In this document: positions 9,663 through 22,768 of the stretch, in pieces
How positions within the stretch are numbered: the first letter of the stretch is position 1
Layout of the letters: every line of letters begins with the position of its first letter
Assembly (NCBI GenBank): GCA_947561395.2
Contig: OX387187.1
Location: 21,867,829 to 21,931,828 of the forward strand
Source: Buxus sempervirens
Taxonomy: Eukaryota; Streptophyta; Magnoliopsida; Buxales; Buxaceae
DNA: 64,000 bases
Reading direction: 5' to 3'
Made by a program: the position numbers and the translations under genes
The notes under the pieces: model-generated
Seen by the model: the letters and a program-made list of their open reading frames with translations, nothing else
Databases searched by the model: none
Told to the model about the DNA's origin: nothing

Positions 9663-12600
9663 CATAGACCGTTGATCGTTAACATTTCCGATTAATCAAC
9701 GAATTTAATTGAAATTGAAATGTTCATCGAGGTTTTAAATTTCGATTAATCTATATCATGGGATACAATTCTATGAATCAATGGATACAATTTATAGTTG
9801 TGGGATACAATTTTATTAATTGAAGGATACTAATAGTTCTTCGTTGAACAATCACGAAGCATAAGATGGTATCCTACGATTACTACAATTATATCCGCAA
9901 AGTTAATGAGGATATATTATTAGCATCGAGGATACAAATCTTGCTTCGTAGGATATTCTTTAGACAATCGATGGATACTTATAGATGTTCGTGTGACCAA
10001 CCTGAATAATGAGATGGTATCCTACGATGAAAGGTTGGTTGGCTGTCATTTGATCGGCTATACATTGATTAATCGTGTAGTTGCCGATAACCTACATGCG
10101 TTGATTGAAATTTCAATGATCGGCAACGTATTGATTAATCGTATATTTGGCGATTATCAAAGTTAGGTTGTTTAACTATTCGTTGATCGGAAGTAACTCG
10201 ATTAATGATAAAATTAGTGATTTGTTGGTTAATTGGCAATTGAACGCTAAACTTCGATTAATCGAACCTTGCCGATGAACTACTGGGCGCATTGCATTCA
10301 ATGATGACCGATTAATCGTATCTAATTCCCGATTAACCACTATTTTTTAGATTAATCGAGAAAATCTCGATTAGAATCACAGAGTGTTGTTTTTCTGAGG
10401 CTAATTGCAGGATTAACCGTCGATTAATCGGATATTGCCGATGAACAACTGGGCGCATGGCATTCAATTAGTACCGATTAATCGTATCTATTTCCCAATT
10501 AATCACTATTTTTAAGGTGCATTGATAATTTGTCGATTAGAGTTACAGTTGGTTGTTTTTCTGAAGTTCATTGCAGGATTAACACTCGACTAATAGAAAT
10601 GTGCCGATTAACCACTTCGGCCATTGCATAAAATTACTACCAGATAATCATAACAACACCTCGATTAATCAATATTTTTACGATTAATCTATTAATTCAC
10701 GATTCAAAATTCTGAGTTCATATCATCAGAGGTCTATGTGTTATTGACACATCATTAATCAAAACATGAGAAATAACCGTTATAGACAAATTGCATGCAA
10801 TCGATTTCAGACAAATTTTGGACAACTGAGTAATCGTTTATGTCATTTCAATTGTTGCAAAAAATTTTATTTATATTCAAAGAACATCTACAATTTGTTA
10901 AAAAACCACAACTGTCATACAAAAAACTGACAATCCACCACATTTGGGTAATCACCATAATAAAATCCCAAATACATATGCTCCATTAATTACATAAATA
11001 TACATGGAAACATGTAGCTGAAAGTCGCAATCATAAAGCTCTGCTCCACATTCGATATATTCCATCGCAACTCTTTACGTACCTGCAATTCAAATGAATT
11101 CATCTTGGTCACTAGCAAGCGCATATAATCAATCCAAAAAAATATTCCAACCACGTAATAACATCTCAGTCACCTATACCTTTATCAGCTCTAGTATTGC
11201 AACCTCCATATGCGTCTCTTATAACAGTGATGGATCTCCGATATGCATCACTCATTATTTGTAACTCTTTCTGCATGTGCTCTAGCCGACCAGCCTCCTC
11301 CTAACAATCAAAGAATGTACCAGTAAGTGGAAGTAATGCACTCTTATTGTACATAAGGGAGTACTTCATAAACAAACCCACTGGAGATATCTCAAATAAA
11401 TTACAGGCATCACTTACAAATTGATCGTACTATGTATTACCACTTATATTGAATCCATCTAAACGACTCCCCCCCCAGGTATGATACAAACTTTTCTTTC
11501 TCTATAAATATCTCTCCATCTATATGAAAGTAGCAAAACAACGAATTCTCCGGGGGTGGTTGTGGCATATTGCACTCCATATAACATGTTAACAAGGTGA
11601 GCAAATGCATGATTAATATAAACTATTCGAAATAACAACTTAGGCTATCAATTATCTACCCACACAAACCTGTAACATGAGCACCTTAATCAACTTGGTC
11701 AAAATCAAACATATGAACTGAATAGTAAAGAGAGGAAAATACGTTAATAAAAATATAGAATAATATGAATTTTATCTTAGATATGACAAAAGACATGGGT
11801 CCCATGTTTGTGCAAGCATATTTCACAAAGAAACATCCTTTATACTCAAAGACCGACCTATATAAGGGAACTTGCGAGGACCATAGATGTTCTCGACATT
11901 GCACAAGGCACAGTTTTAACGACACCCGTTGCTTCGTACCTCGTCGGCGTCTTGTAAGAATAAAGTAAGGATACATCAATCTTGCTTTATGTTAAATCTA
12001 ACTTATCTATTATTGTAAGCATTTTCCTTCTTGTTTAATTTATCTACGTTGTTTCAATAGTAGTATAAATAAAGTAAATTAAGATAGAACTTGCATGTGA
12101 TTCGTAGAAAATTCCAAATAAGTGGTTCTTGAATGTATAAGAAAACAAAGGAGAGGATTGTGGAATTTCTTCCAAAGACACTAGAAGTCAGTTGCAGAAG
12201 AACCTAAAACTATTCCCCAAAAATCAAGTGAAACAAAACACACTTCACTGTTTAACCATATTTACATATAAATCCAAGAAAATGTTGAAGCTTACATCAA
12301 GGAGAAAAGCACCAAAAACACAAATAATCGAAGCGAGCTCCCAATCTCTCAATCCGCCCAAAAAGCTCACCACCACCAAAAGTACAAGAGAAACAAGGCA
12401 TACAAGAGCAGAGAAATATAGGGGAAGAAGTTTTATGCTTCCAACGCTCATGAATGCCTTGGCGCACATGTAATCGATAATAGAGACTAATCACAGAGCA
12501 AACCAAGAGCATCTAAGCAGCCTCAACCTAACATAACGAAGCAGATCCACTCAAAACAAGCCGGAACATGAGTTTTATGCTTCCAACTGAATGCCCTGAT

Positions 12601-13829
12601 GCACAGGTAAACAATAATAGAGACTAATCATAGAGCAAACCAAGAGCATCTAAGCAGCCTCAACCTAACATAACCAAGCAGATCCACTCAAAACAAGCCA
12701 GACCATGCATAATACAAAACAAATCAAAATAAAACACCAAGCCAAATAATTAATGCATACAATCACACCATTGAATAATCCAATATAATATGCCTAAAAT
12801 AAATTGAAACTCAATCTTGCACAGAAAGCCAAGCTAATTCACAACAGTTATCATGGTAAGAAATAAAGTATAGTAAAACAACACATAAAATGCCACAAAA
12901 ATTAGACAACTCAAATAAAACAATCAAGATGAACCACAACAAATAACAAAATATGGGAAATTAGGAAAACCACATTAATAAGTAAGATACTGCAAATCCA
13001 GGATGTTACATATCTTCCCATACCATTAATAGCATCCTTGCAATCACAAAGAAAATAATACAGATAAAATGGGTGTGTCGAATCAACCATTCAACTGAAC
13101 TTTTTTATTAAAAATGGGCATTACAAACACCATATCCAAAATTACATGGTGTTCACGTTCCGATTCATTCGAGAATTTCTTCAAGCATTTGAAATGCATC
13201 GATTCAGAGACTAAGGTTAGATTATCCATAACTAAACGAAATGTACCACATCATGAATGGAAACCTAACAAAAATGTAGACCAAAAAATTTTCATTCTAA
13301 AAAGCAAACAGATTAGGGACAATCGGTTCTTACCTTGAGGAGATTTGCTCACAACCTCTAACAAGGGAAATGTCTGGCTGAAGTGCTTCGTCAAGGCTCT
13401 CTACCGCCGTTTTCTTCTCCGATAGACAGAAGAAAATGGCACACTATAACCGCTTCCACCAAATCTCAAGCGCCGGTGACCTCCTACAAACGAGAGAGGA
13501 AAGAGATGACAATGTCGGTCAACCCCTCTCAATCGGAAGCGCCAGTGATGACAGCGGTTGTCGCCCAACGCCGGGAACAAGCCTCGCCGTCGCTCTGGGG
13601 TTCGTTGTATCGCTCATGGTTTCGCACCTAATCGCTTTGCAAAAATGAGAAGATGAACCGATGGGTGTTTCAGTCAAACGAAGAGGGAAGGGCAAAATGG
13701 GGTCTTCGAAATATGCTACAGTGTTTTCGGACCACTTGGTAAATAGTTTTGAAAAGTTGCATGTTTCGGTACGAAAGACTTTTCAACGTCTGTTTTTGTA
13801 TTTACTTTTCAAAAGACGGTCGTATTTGA
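9663..13829 (-). repeat. Right arm of the giant palindrome (4,167 bp)
   Basis: Mirror image of 5444-9610, separated from it by a 52-bp spacer. It ends at GTATTTGA (13822-13829), opposite TCAAATAC on the left. Beyond both ends the flanks are unrelated. Differences between the arms include a run of 8 C at 11469-11476 against 7 G on the left, which breaks the reading frame only on this side. Confidence 0.93.
11167..11568 (-). pseudogene. MULE transposase N-terminal fragment (right arm)
   Basis: Mirror copy of the left-arm fragment, starting at the ATG complement 11566-11568. It differs by a few substitutions and by one extra base in the glycine-codon run near 11470. That shifts the frame before SRLDGF, so the left arm preserves the older reading frame here. 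Confidence 0.5.
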
Positions 13830-16753
13830 CATATGTAAGGACTATGTAAAAGATAAAGAAAAAAGATTGAATTCCCTAATGCCAACCAAACAATAGAATT
13901 TCAATGTATAGGAATTGAAAATCATAAGATTTATAATTCATATACATTCCAATTCACATGTACATTTTAATTCATGTCATCCAAACATAACCATACAGTC
14001 GATCCATTTACTAAACTCGACATTGAAATTGATGAGAAGTCAAATGAGATCCACCTCCTCCAATGTTCCCAAAAGCCATTCTTGGAAGCAAGTATAAAAG
14101 AAACTCCCAATTAATATGATTGTATGCCTTCTCACATTTTTTTCTTTTTTGTATGCCTTCTCACACACACTCACACACACATATATATGTATTTTTAATA
14201 TTCATAACATCAAGATCATGTCTTAGCAAATTGTGTTTCTAGCACTGATATATGTTCCTTAATCAGCTGACTAAAATTTCCCACTTTTGCAGGTCTCATT
14301 TACTAATGAAGAAAGCTTCGGAAAGGTAACCATGGGACAGATACTGATTCTTCTCATCTGTTCATATTTGTTTAGGAAAGAGTTTATATATTCAAGTAAT
14401 AAAGCCCTTAATTCCCAGTTCTCATTGTTCTTATAGCAAACTGGAAATAATATGTATAAATTCATTATACATGAGAAGAAAAAAGCGGGAAAAAAATCAT
14501 TTGAACCTCAAGGTTGAACGGCTGTGGATTATAGACACAAAATAAAACGCATACGTACTTGGTGTACCCGGAGGGCGAACCTTACAGTATCAGCTCCTAT
14601 TGATCAGGACCACCATCCATGGCTTCAAACACTGCAGATACTCTCTTTATACATTTCCTTGCCAACTTTATGGAAAAAACTTGATCTGTGCATTGACATT
14701 CAAATATTGTCAGTGAACAGGATGGAGCATCAAACAACTATCACTGGACACGTCACATTAATGCCAACTTCAAAATGGGGATGGTTTAGTACCCCCTATG
14801 TTGGATGTGGCGTCATCACTTCTCAAGGCTCGAATTTTTAGAAAGAGTACTCGGTCCATTTCAAATGCACATTCTCTTAACCCTTTTCAATAATTATAAA
14901 CCCCATCAGCAGGTTCCACCACAAAAAAATGTATGCATAAATCAGCAGCCACCTGAAGCCCTCCACAGAAGTAACAGAGAGAGATTGGGTCCAAACTTTT
15001 GCTTATATTTGTCTAAGTTGAAAGAAATAAATCAAAAAGGATTAATTAGATCATTGGACTTCTTAAATTGATGTATAAGCTTCATACTAAAGCTTCTAAT
15101 TAGAAGTATTGCAGAATGCCTTCCCAATACTTGCCTTAAAAATCCAATTTCAAACGCCCGCTATGAGAATATGAAACTCTCTGTATCGCTTCGTTGCAGA
15201 CTCCGTGATATATTATAAGCCTCATGCTCTAATTTATTTAAACCACATCAACCAAACAAGCAAATCATAAAAATCAAACTGGGTATCAATCTTAAGAAAG
15301 ACATAAAGAAGAGAACAACAAACAAAAACAATTTTTTACCCACTGACAAACACTTAATGATAATTTTTTACACACCAAGGTTGCATTGTTCACTGCAAAG
15401 CAGGGTATTATTTAAAACACAATACTTAGATATCACCACTAACATGCATTAAGGAAGAAAATTTAACCATTTTTACTTGGTGGTCACAGAAACCCTAACG
15501 TATTGGCACGCATGCAAAACTGCAAACGTATTACCAATTACTTGGTTTCTTCGTGACACTCCATGATTGGTGCTTCATGCAGGTCGAAGTCATAACAGTG
15601 TGAACCCCCTTCTAAGCAAAAACTTTTTCTCTCAACATGGGAAAACAATATTGGAAGAATATATGTACTCCATAGTATACTATGGAATGCACGAAATGCA
15701 TGCAAGCCCCAATTCTACATGGATAAGAGATTCTTCCCAACAACCAATCCTCATTTAGAATATCTGTTAAGCCATAAATGGGATGAATTGGGACTTGGGG
15801 ATAAACCACCAATTCGTTCGGTGTGACTGTCTATTAATTAAAACATTAATTACAACATTGCCTCTTCCAAATCCTTTTTATCATCAAACATGCGTTGTAT
15901 TAATTATTCATACATTAATTCTGTCATATAAATCTGAGCAAAACTAAAATCATATATAAATTAAACATACTATTCTACTTGGCAGAATTTGCATGCAAAA
16001 ACAACCAATTAAATATAAGATACTAACATGAACATGCGAATAAGAAAAGGTTGGAGCTAGGTTTAAAAGAAATTCAAGTTTTTTTGTCTAAGGGGTTTAC
16101 TTACAGGGTAAGATAGGTTAATTTCAAACCTTACCTACCCTGCACCACCAGCCAATGGAATAAAAATATTCCATTAATGCCATGAATCATTCACTGATCA
16201 GATCTGTACAATTTGATATGCTCGCCTACAGTCCCATGTATTCTACAAATTTCAAAAACCATGAATGCGGTTATCAATTTTTGTTGCCTTGTGATATTGT
16301 GTCTTGGATAGATGTTGACATGATCAAATATGACAGCATGGTCAGAAAACCCCCAATGTAAGGACTATGGTAGTTTCAGGCTTACCCAAAAAGCCATGTT
16401 AACCTGCTCCCAGCATATGTTCTCATTTTGCTCCTCTTCTTCATGTTAAATAGAGGACTGAATTGAAGAGCTTGCATACTTAGGAGCTGGGTATCATATT
16501 GCATATGTGTACGTTCATTTAAGTCCCTATATATTTTTTAATCAGCATGTACAGCAGCTTGATTATAAGTTTGATTATTGTTTTAGCTTTTCATATTATA
16601 AGTTTTCCTCTCTACATTATTTTGCAGGCACTGCTTCTTTTTTAAATGCTCACTTAAAGAGTGTTCTTTGTGGTGCTTGAGCTGACAAGTTGCTGTGAAA
16701 TCATTGGAACACTAGCTTGCAAGATCAAGAGTTACTTTCTCTACATCCATCCC
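13830..16753. other. AT-rich, low-copy-looking DNA without a supported gene
   Basis: Nothing here can be assigned confidently. There is a CA/TA microsatellite at 14160-14192, an exon-like piece bracketed by TTTTGCAG and GGTAACC (14291-14327), and a weak 105-codon frame at 14524-14841 ending near KWGWF. These may be remnants of a gene related to the RING gene downstream. Confidence is low. Confidence 0.5.
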
Positions 16754-17588
16754 ATGTCTCAGCATAACTTTACTGGATCTTCATCAACCGTGACAGGAAT
16801 GATTTCACCAGATCCTACAGATCTGGTTGACAAAAAGACCAGATGCTCCATCTGCTATGGTCTATTTAAGTATGGGCATGTTGTCGTCTATGCACAGCCC
16901 TGTATGCATCCTTTCCATCAGGATTGCTTCCATGGCATTTGTATAGACTCTACTAGAGAGAAAAAAGACATGTTTTGTCCTTTGGATCGGTCTGAAATTG
17001 AGAATTTGATAATCCGGCACATTGTTAGGTCAAGAAACGAAGACAACAAGGGAAAAGGTGGGGAGGATGTGCTTCATATATGATTCAGAAAGAAAATTTT
17101 TTTATTGACTATTATCATCAATTTATTGATTTAACAATGAAATCTTTTATCCATAGATGGAGCTGGCGTGAAAGATGAAGATGACTGTTCCAGCGATGAT
17201 GAGCGCAAGTTTCATAGTATGGTTGTTTCACTTCTGGTTTTTTCTTCTTTCAACGTAGAATAATGCAGTCTTTTCTTGCATGCATTTTACTTCAAAGTAA
17301 TTGAAAGGTTTAAGAAAAGAAAAAGTAAGCTAACCTAAATTTTATTTGGTGTTTGGGTATTCCATACCATTATCTCTTTTCATGAAGCCTATTACCTCTA
17401 CTTCATCCTAAAACTCATTTTGTTATGCATGATCGATCCATTAATTTATGGTTTTTAAGTATTTTGGTCTCCAGCAAACTAATGACAGATAGCTTATGGT
17501 TTTAAAAATATTGATTTTTATTTTTTGAACCCAATCTTCATTACGATATTTTGCAGTGTGTCCGCCGTTGACGATAAAGATTGAGTAA
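16754..17588 (+). CDS. Small RING-finger protein, three exons (candidate host gene)
   Basis: My model has exons 16754-17057, 17157-17216 and 17557-17588, all with GT-AG introns, giving 131 residues. The start is MSQHNFTGSSS. The RING signature follows: CSICYGLF (first cysteine pair), QPCMHPFHQDCF (Cys, His, His and Cys ligands), and FCPLDRSEIE, where the last ligand position of the usual CPxC is D. The tail is acidic (VKDEDDCSSDDERKF). RING proteins usually act as E3 ubiquitin ligases by binding an E2 enzyme; the altered last ligand makes this a variant or weakened RING. Exon phases join cleanly: exon 1 ends in phase 1 and the sum is a multiple of three. If exon 1 is not spliced the frame simply continues to a TGA at 17081. 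A further upstream exon ending at the TTGCAG near 16625 is possible. Confidence 0.6.
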
Positions 17589-19508
17589 TTTGCTTGGATG
17601 AAGAAAGGCATGCAGGAAGATGATTCTATATATTGATATCTATAAGGAAATTAAGGTTAAGTAATATATATTTCATATTAATAATGACATGGTTGTAAAA
17701 TAAGGAAAAATATATATATGTTTTTATAGCTAGGGCTTAGGGCCCAGGGGTCTGTACTTTTTGCTCATTTTGGCAGAGCTTGCCATGCATATATGTTATA
17801 CTAGCTTTATGGTTTGTACCACTATATATATATATACATGATTATTATTCTACTTCTAGTCCCCTTTATTTTTTTTTTCTTTTTTCTTTTTTTCTTTGGG
17901 GGGTGGGGGGGGTGGGTGGTGGTGGTGGTGGGTTGGTGTGGTGTGGTGCAGCGAATTAATGGAATTCATCTGAAGTTATACAAAAACAAGAATCAGTACA
18001 CGAAAAAATGAATAAGAAATTACACTGGGGCGCCTTAATTTTGCTAATGGCATCCGTGAGATCTCAATATACTGGAGGCTGAAAAAGGATGCATAAAGTA
18101 TAAACCAATCATAAGCAAATTAAAGGATAACAAAATGTAAACTATTAACAATTGAGATCCGAATGATACATAAAGTTCCCAATATGTACTTACTGTAGTA
18201 TAACTCAAACAAAAAACAAACCAGCCCTTTCTTCTGCTTCCATATATAACACAATATCAAAGAGACCTAAATCAACAAATGAGGAAGAAAAATGGGAAAA
18301 CCATTACAATATTTTTATGGCTACATTTAAATCAAAGCAACAGTGACATTTAATCAGTGACAATATATGCACACAACAGCGCATTGACACGTTAATATGC
18401 ATATTAATCCTATTACAATTCATATTTTAAAATCAAATAAATTCCTTGAAAGGCTTCATCTTTTAACTAATGCTGAAAATTAAACTCAAAAATCTTCAAG
18501 CATTTATATTTTTAAGACCTTAATTTTAGGTCTTCTTACCCTAGCAGGTGTGTATTGGCAAGGAGGGTTATTATAGAACTGAAACCAAACATTACCAAAA
18601 GTGACCTGTCTTAAGGTCATCCCCTACCTGCAGGTGCTGCAGTAAAGTGAAACCTTTCTATCTATAGGTACGTATCATTATTATTCTACCAAGCGTTATT
18701 CTGCACGGCCCAATCACATGATCTCTAGCTCGTTTATGGTTTAACGACAGTTAAAATTTAAGTTCTATTCTTGACTGTTCAAAGACAAATTGAGCAAATT
18801 AAATCACCAGAGAACTTGAGGTATAACCCGAATTGAGAATACGACCAGAAAGAGACAAATCATAGGTCTCATGCCGTGAGAACACAAGTTACAGGTTCAC
18901 ATTATAGAAAACTTGTCAGCATTTGCTTGATTCAGTGTGTCATAGAGGATATGATTGATTCCTTCGTTGTTTTTAGTGAACCAATTAAGAAAACAAGTTC
19001 ACGTACGTACGTCCTTTGTGATATGAGCCTCCGATGTCCCTTACGGCATGTAGTACTTACCATGCATGCCATGCCATGTGATATTTTAGATTGTGGACGT
19101 CAAGAAGTTCTTAGTTCTCTGGTACCTCTCATCATCATGAATAATGCTGGCCTGGAGAGTTTCGGGAGGCCAGACTTCATCCATGCCATGCCATGTGATG
19201 TGAGACATATCAGGACCTCCTAACACGAGGGCATGCTATTTTCATGTGATGGGTCCAGTTAAGGCGGAAGATGATTTATGTGAATCCAGTAGTCAATAGC
19301 GCTTACAATGGGTTTCCTGGTTTATATACATATCTAAGAGAAAATTATGAAAAAAGTCACTTTTTGGCCTCCATTTATAAAAAATAGTCCATAAAAATCT
19401 CATTTTGCAGAAAAGAATAACTTTTCAAACGTAATTGACCTGTAGGGTACTTTTAAAAAAAATTAAAAAATAGTTTCACTTTACTAGTAAGTAAAAAGTG
19501 CTTGTATC
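17589..19508. other. Non-coding stretch 3' of the RING gene
   Basis: No gene is supported. It contains a T-rich then G-rich tract (17869-17950) with runs of G suited to quadruplex formation, and two short ATGCCATGCC repeats near 19066 and 19183. It stops where an LTR fragment begins. Confidence 0.5.
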
Positions 19509-19873
19509 TGTGCGCACCTATTTTCGCACGGGCAAGGCGCACGTGGAGTACGTGCCTCGGGACATTCAGAGTCACCACTGCCTAAGAAGTGCAGGCAGAC
19601 ACAATGGTGACTAACTGTGCTAAAACTTACTGGTCTGCGGCTTGTTAGAGATTCGGGCAAGTTCTCGGTTACTTATGGGGAAATCCGAAGACACCCCGGC
19701 CCGCTCCGTTGGATTGACGGGTCCCTCGGGTCTCCCTGGTTTTGAATTAACTATCTCACCCTGTCCTAATCCAACATGTATTTTGGTTGATCTGGTGGGG
19801 ACCACTGAAGATGCAGGTCCCCTTTTACTTGATTTTATCTTTTTATCTCTTTTTGGTTTAAGTGGATCGGATA

Positions 19874-20138
19874 CGGGCCCCGTTGGAAGGCCCGTGGGAA
19901 TGCCAAGTTGGGCTTGAGCCCATGGCCCAGTTAGGGTTATTGGGTAACCCTTATTGGATTTGGTTGTTTTAGTTCAAGAGTTAATTAAACATGTAAATTG
20001 ATTAAGTGTGTTGAAACTTTTAGGGCCCAATGGGCTTGGATTTGGCCCAAGGGCAATTAATCAAGTGGCCTTTGGCCCATTTATTGAGATCGGGCTTTGT
20101 TTGGGCCGGATTGGATGTGGGCCCGATTGGAGGGCCCA
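19874..20138. repeat. TGGGCC-type 6-9-6 dyads in the LTR fragment
   Basis: CGGGCC-N9-GGCCCG at 19874-19894 and TGGGCC-N9-GGCCCA at 20118-20138. The first pair differs from the second at both outer positions, so symmetry is kept. TGGGCC matches the plant site II (TGGGCY) promoter element bound by TCP factors. Confidence 0.7.
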
Positions 20139-20288
20139 AAAAAGCCTTGGTGGGCCCAGATGGGCCCACTGTCTTAAAATGGGCTTGGGTTGACTCGAAA
20201 AGCTCGATGGGTTCGAATTATATCAAAACGGGTTGGATTGGGTCCAACCGGATCAAGCAAATTAATTTTTAATTAATTAGAAAAAATG

Positions 20289-20309
20289 AACCACATATAC
20301 GGTGCGGTC
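20289..20309. repeat. AACCGC-type dyad in the LTR fragment
   Basis: AACCAC-N9-GCGGTC. It occupies the place where the 31803 LTR has its TATCCGG dyads, although the two LTRs are otherwise the same family. Confidence 0.6.
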
Positions 20310-22162
20310 GGGGTAGAACCGTAGAACCAATGTGTGAGACATGGAAATGTCATCTAAGATGACTTCCGATATCGTCACGCGGGGATTGATAAAAATAGAG
20401 AGTCACCACCATTCAAGTTAAAGTGTGAATGGACACCAAAGGGATCATAAAAAGTAAATAGAGCCAAAGTAACTCTAAATGAAGGAAAAATTCAGAGATC
20501 AGGTAAGGGGAATTAGTTATTAGTGGGGGAAGGTGTTAGGCACCCCCACTCATCCGTCTAAGACAGTTGCTACATGCTTGCTCATGCTAAGGATTGCTTG
20601 CTAATCCAAATAGACAAATGATGCTTAAAAGTAAGCAAAATGTATGTGATTATTCCACATGAGTAGTCCAACGAATTTAGACTGTCATCATGGATATATC
20701 ACTTTAGAACTTCATGAGTGAAGGAAAATCCAAGTAAAATTTGAAGATAAACCAAGTTCAGGCAAATCTGGAAAAATCAGATTATAAGAACATGAAAGCT
20801 TCGATTAACCACAAATCACTCAATTTAAATTCAAATCCAATGAAACCAAAGCCATTTGAAGACTAGCATGAAGTAGAACATTTAGTAAAAAAATCAGCTC
20901 AATCCGATTTAAAATAAAAGAGAAACACTCTATGGAAATCTGTTGTTGTAACTCAGAAAAAGCGACGAGAAAGTATTTTCAAAACCTTATTCGTGGAATT
21001 TGGCTCCATATAAATTCATGAAAATTTGCATGGATGAAGTATGTAGTGCCATCTTTCAAATGAAATAAGCCTCATACAAAACTCCATCTAGATGTGACTT
21101 GTGTCTGCTCTTGAACAGGCCTTGAAGACCACAGATTAGCTCAGGACTATGCCATTGAACAGCTCTGAGTCAATCAAGTACACAGGCCACAAATCAGATC
21201 AAAATCTGTTGAAACCAATTGGAAATGCAAATAGATTCCTCAAGGAAAACACAGAAACTAAAATCACTCAAAACGGATTAAAATTGAGCAAATTGTGCAC
21301 CATCAAAGCGGCAAGTTCAGCAATCTGGGCTGAACTGACTTATAGACTTTGAACAGATGTTGTAAAAAATTGGCACCATAAAAATGAACAAAAATTTCCA
21401 GATACAAACTAGACATGCTCATCTATCACATGTCTTTGGAATCACTCAAAAATTCATCCGGAGGATGAAATTATAAGCATTCTAAGACATGCCACAGATG
21501 CTGCCCTGTTTTGAAGATTTTTGAAGAAAAAGCCAAAACTAGTGCATGTGTGCAAGTGGATTCGACCAAAACACTTGGAAATCAAGAAAAACAATCTCAT
21601 GAAGTTCTAAAATTCATTCTAAAGCCAATAATCTCAGATTTCCCGTATTAAATATAGAAATCCAAGATCTATCTTATCCTTGCAAAAAATGGTGAAAAGT
21701 GTGCTTGGTGGTGATGGAAATCAAATTTTCTAGGAGAAGGCTGGAATCCATTGCTATTGAGAGCAAGGATTCGCACGTCCTCTCCAGAGACAAATGTATA
21801 ATACATCAAGAAATCAACCATAGGCTCAAAATAACCAAAAAGCATGCTCTTCATCATTTGTAGGTTCTAAGCTTTTTCCATTCCACCATCTTTTTCCCCA
21901 GGTTCTCTCTTCACGTTTTACGGCTAGAGAGAATTCCCAGGTACTTTAGATGAGGTTTGGGGCTACAAAAACAATACTCGGAGCCTTACACTACAGAAAG
22001 GTAGAAGTTGGGAGTTGGAATTGTAAAGAAGAATACTAGAAAGCTAAATAGAGCTTTACCTTGGTAGCTTGAGCTTTGAGTAGACAATCCAGCAGAGTAT
22101 CCCTTCTTCTTGCAGAGCTCCAATGCTTCAAATTGCCAGCCATTTGCAAGAGGAGGACCCCT

Positions 22163-22172
22163 CTATTTATAG
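22163..22172 (-). promoter_or_regulatory. TATA box of the element A LTR
   Basis: CTATAAATAG on the minus strand. The first dyad upstream begins 202 bp away, exactly as in the 310-2122 LTR. Confidence 0.7.
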
Positions 22173-22373
22173 GCACAGCCAAGGGCAATAAAGTCCCAAG
22201 GGTATGCCCAAAAATCCCTCTAGATTGTTCCAATTCAAGTTAAAGCCTTGAATTGATGTAAATCTAGAGGTTTCGAAGGGTAAAACAGGGAGTTCAAGTC
22301 CCTGAGAGAGAGGTAATATGCGTAAATAAGGCTCAGAGATCGAGCCTTTTTTGCAAATCCCCGAAACAATCAA

Positions 22374-22641
22374 AACCGCGTACACAGTGCGATTTCCACA
22401 GAACCATCACTCTAAATGCGGTTTTTATGCAAATTCACCTCAACCGCACATACAAGGCGGTTCCAATTCAGTTACGCTTGTCATGATTGCTGTCGACATG
22501 GCTCAATGGCCAAAACTTCTAGAAGCCACGTGGCAGCTCACGCAAGAAGCATGAACCTCAACCGTTCTGTGTGTGTGGTCGCAACCACACATACAGGGCG
22601 GTTGAGACCAGATTCCCAAAAACCGTATATTCAGTGCGGTT
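22374..22641. repeat. U3 dyad cluster of element A, AACCGC type (six copies)
   Basis: Inverted repeats with 6-bp arms start at 22374, 22402, 22442, 22560, 22583 and 22621. The spacers are 9 bp in all but the second, which has 10. The arms vary around AACCGC/GCGGTT. The best copy is 22442-22462, AACCGC-N9-GCGGTT. Confidence 0.8.
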
Positions 22642-22754
22642 AGCACCATTTTTGAGTATTTTTGAGTGTTTGACACATGTCAAAGCTCAAATAAAACATT
22701 TAAAATTCATTTTGACTGTTATCTCATATTGAAGTGCAATTTGGGGTGTCTACA

Positions 22755-22768
22755 ACTGCCCCCTTTTC
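22755..22768 (-). other. Polypurine tract of element A
   Basis: On the minus strand GAAAAGGGGGCAGT directly precedes the LTR start TGTAGACAC. This is the plus-strand primer for reverse transcription. Confidence 0.85.

Larger units (their letters stand above)
19509..20332 (-). mobile_element. LTR fragment, same family as the solo LTR at 31803
   Basis: It starts TGTGCGCACC and parallels the beginning of the 31803 LTR block by block: the GGTCTGCGGCTTG motif, the ACACCCC...GACGGGTCCC block and the GGGCCCCGTTGGAAGG dyads. It is cut at 20332, where the LTR of element A begins, so A probably inserted here. The remainder is not in the window. Confidence 0.7.
20333..22754 (-). repeat. 3' LTR of element A (2,422 bp)
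   Basis: Ends are TGTGAGAC at 20333 and GTGTCTACA at 22754; in element orientation it starts TGTAGACACCCC. A TATA box lies at 22172-22163 and U3 carries six dyads (22374-22641). The polypurine tract immediately outside 22754 marks it as a true 3' LTR and fixes the minus orientation. Confidence 0.9.

Noticed and set aside
5444-13829. Palindrome as an assembly artefact of one region
   Set aside because: The arms differ by scattered substitutions and 1-bp indels, such as 7 versus 8 bases in the run near 7797/11470. A duplicated single region would be identical. Long reads would still be needed for certainty.
14524-14841. 105-codon frame ending near KWGWF, reminiscent of the OB-fold zinc region of replication protein A
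   Set aside because: The cysteine spacing of that domain is not present and no splice partners are evident; too weak to call.
16104-16142. Imperfect 16-bp hairpin (CAGGGTAAGATAGG... / ...CCTACCCTG)
   Set aside because: Single copy, three mismatches, 7-nt loop; it does not follow the 9-bp rule and could be chance or a decayed MITE end.
19060-19200. Repeated ATGCCATGCC motifs
   Set aside because: Two short copies only, no conserved surroundings, no regulatory context.
20333-22754. Solo LTR, like those at 310 and 31803
   Set aside because: A polypurine tract and homologous internal sequence continue on one side, and no 5-bp duplication flanks it, so it is the 3' LTR of element A.
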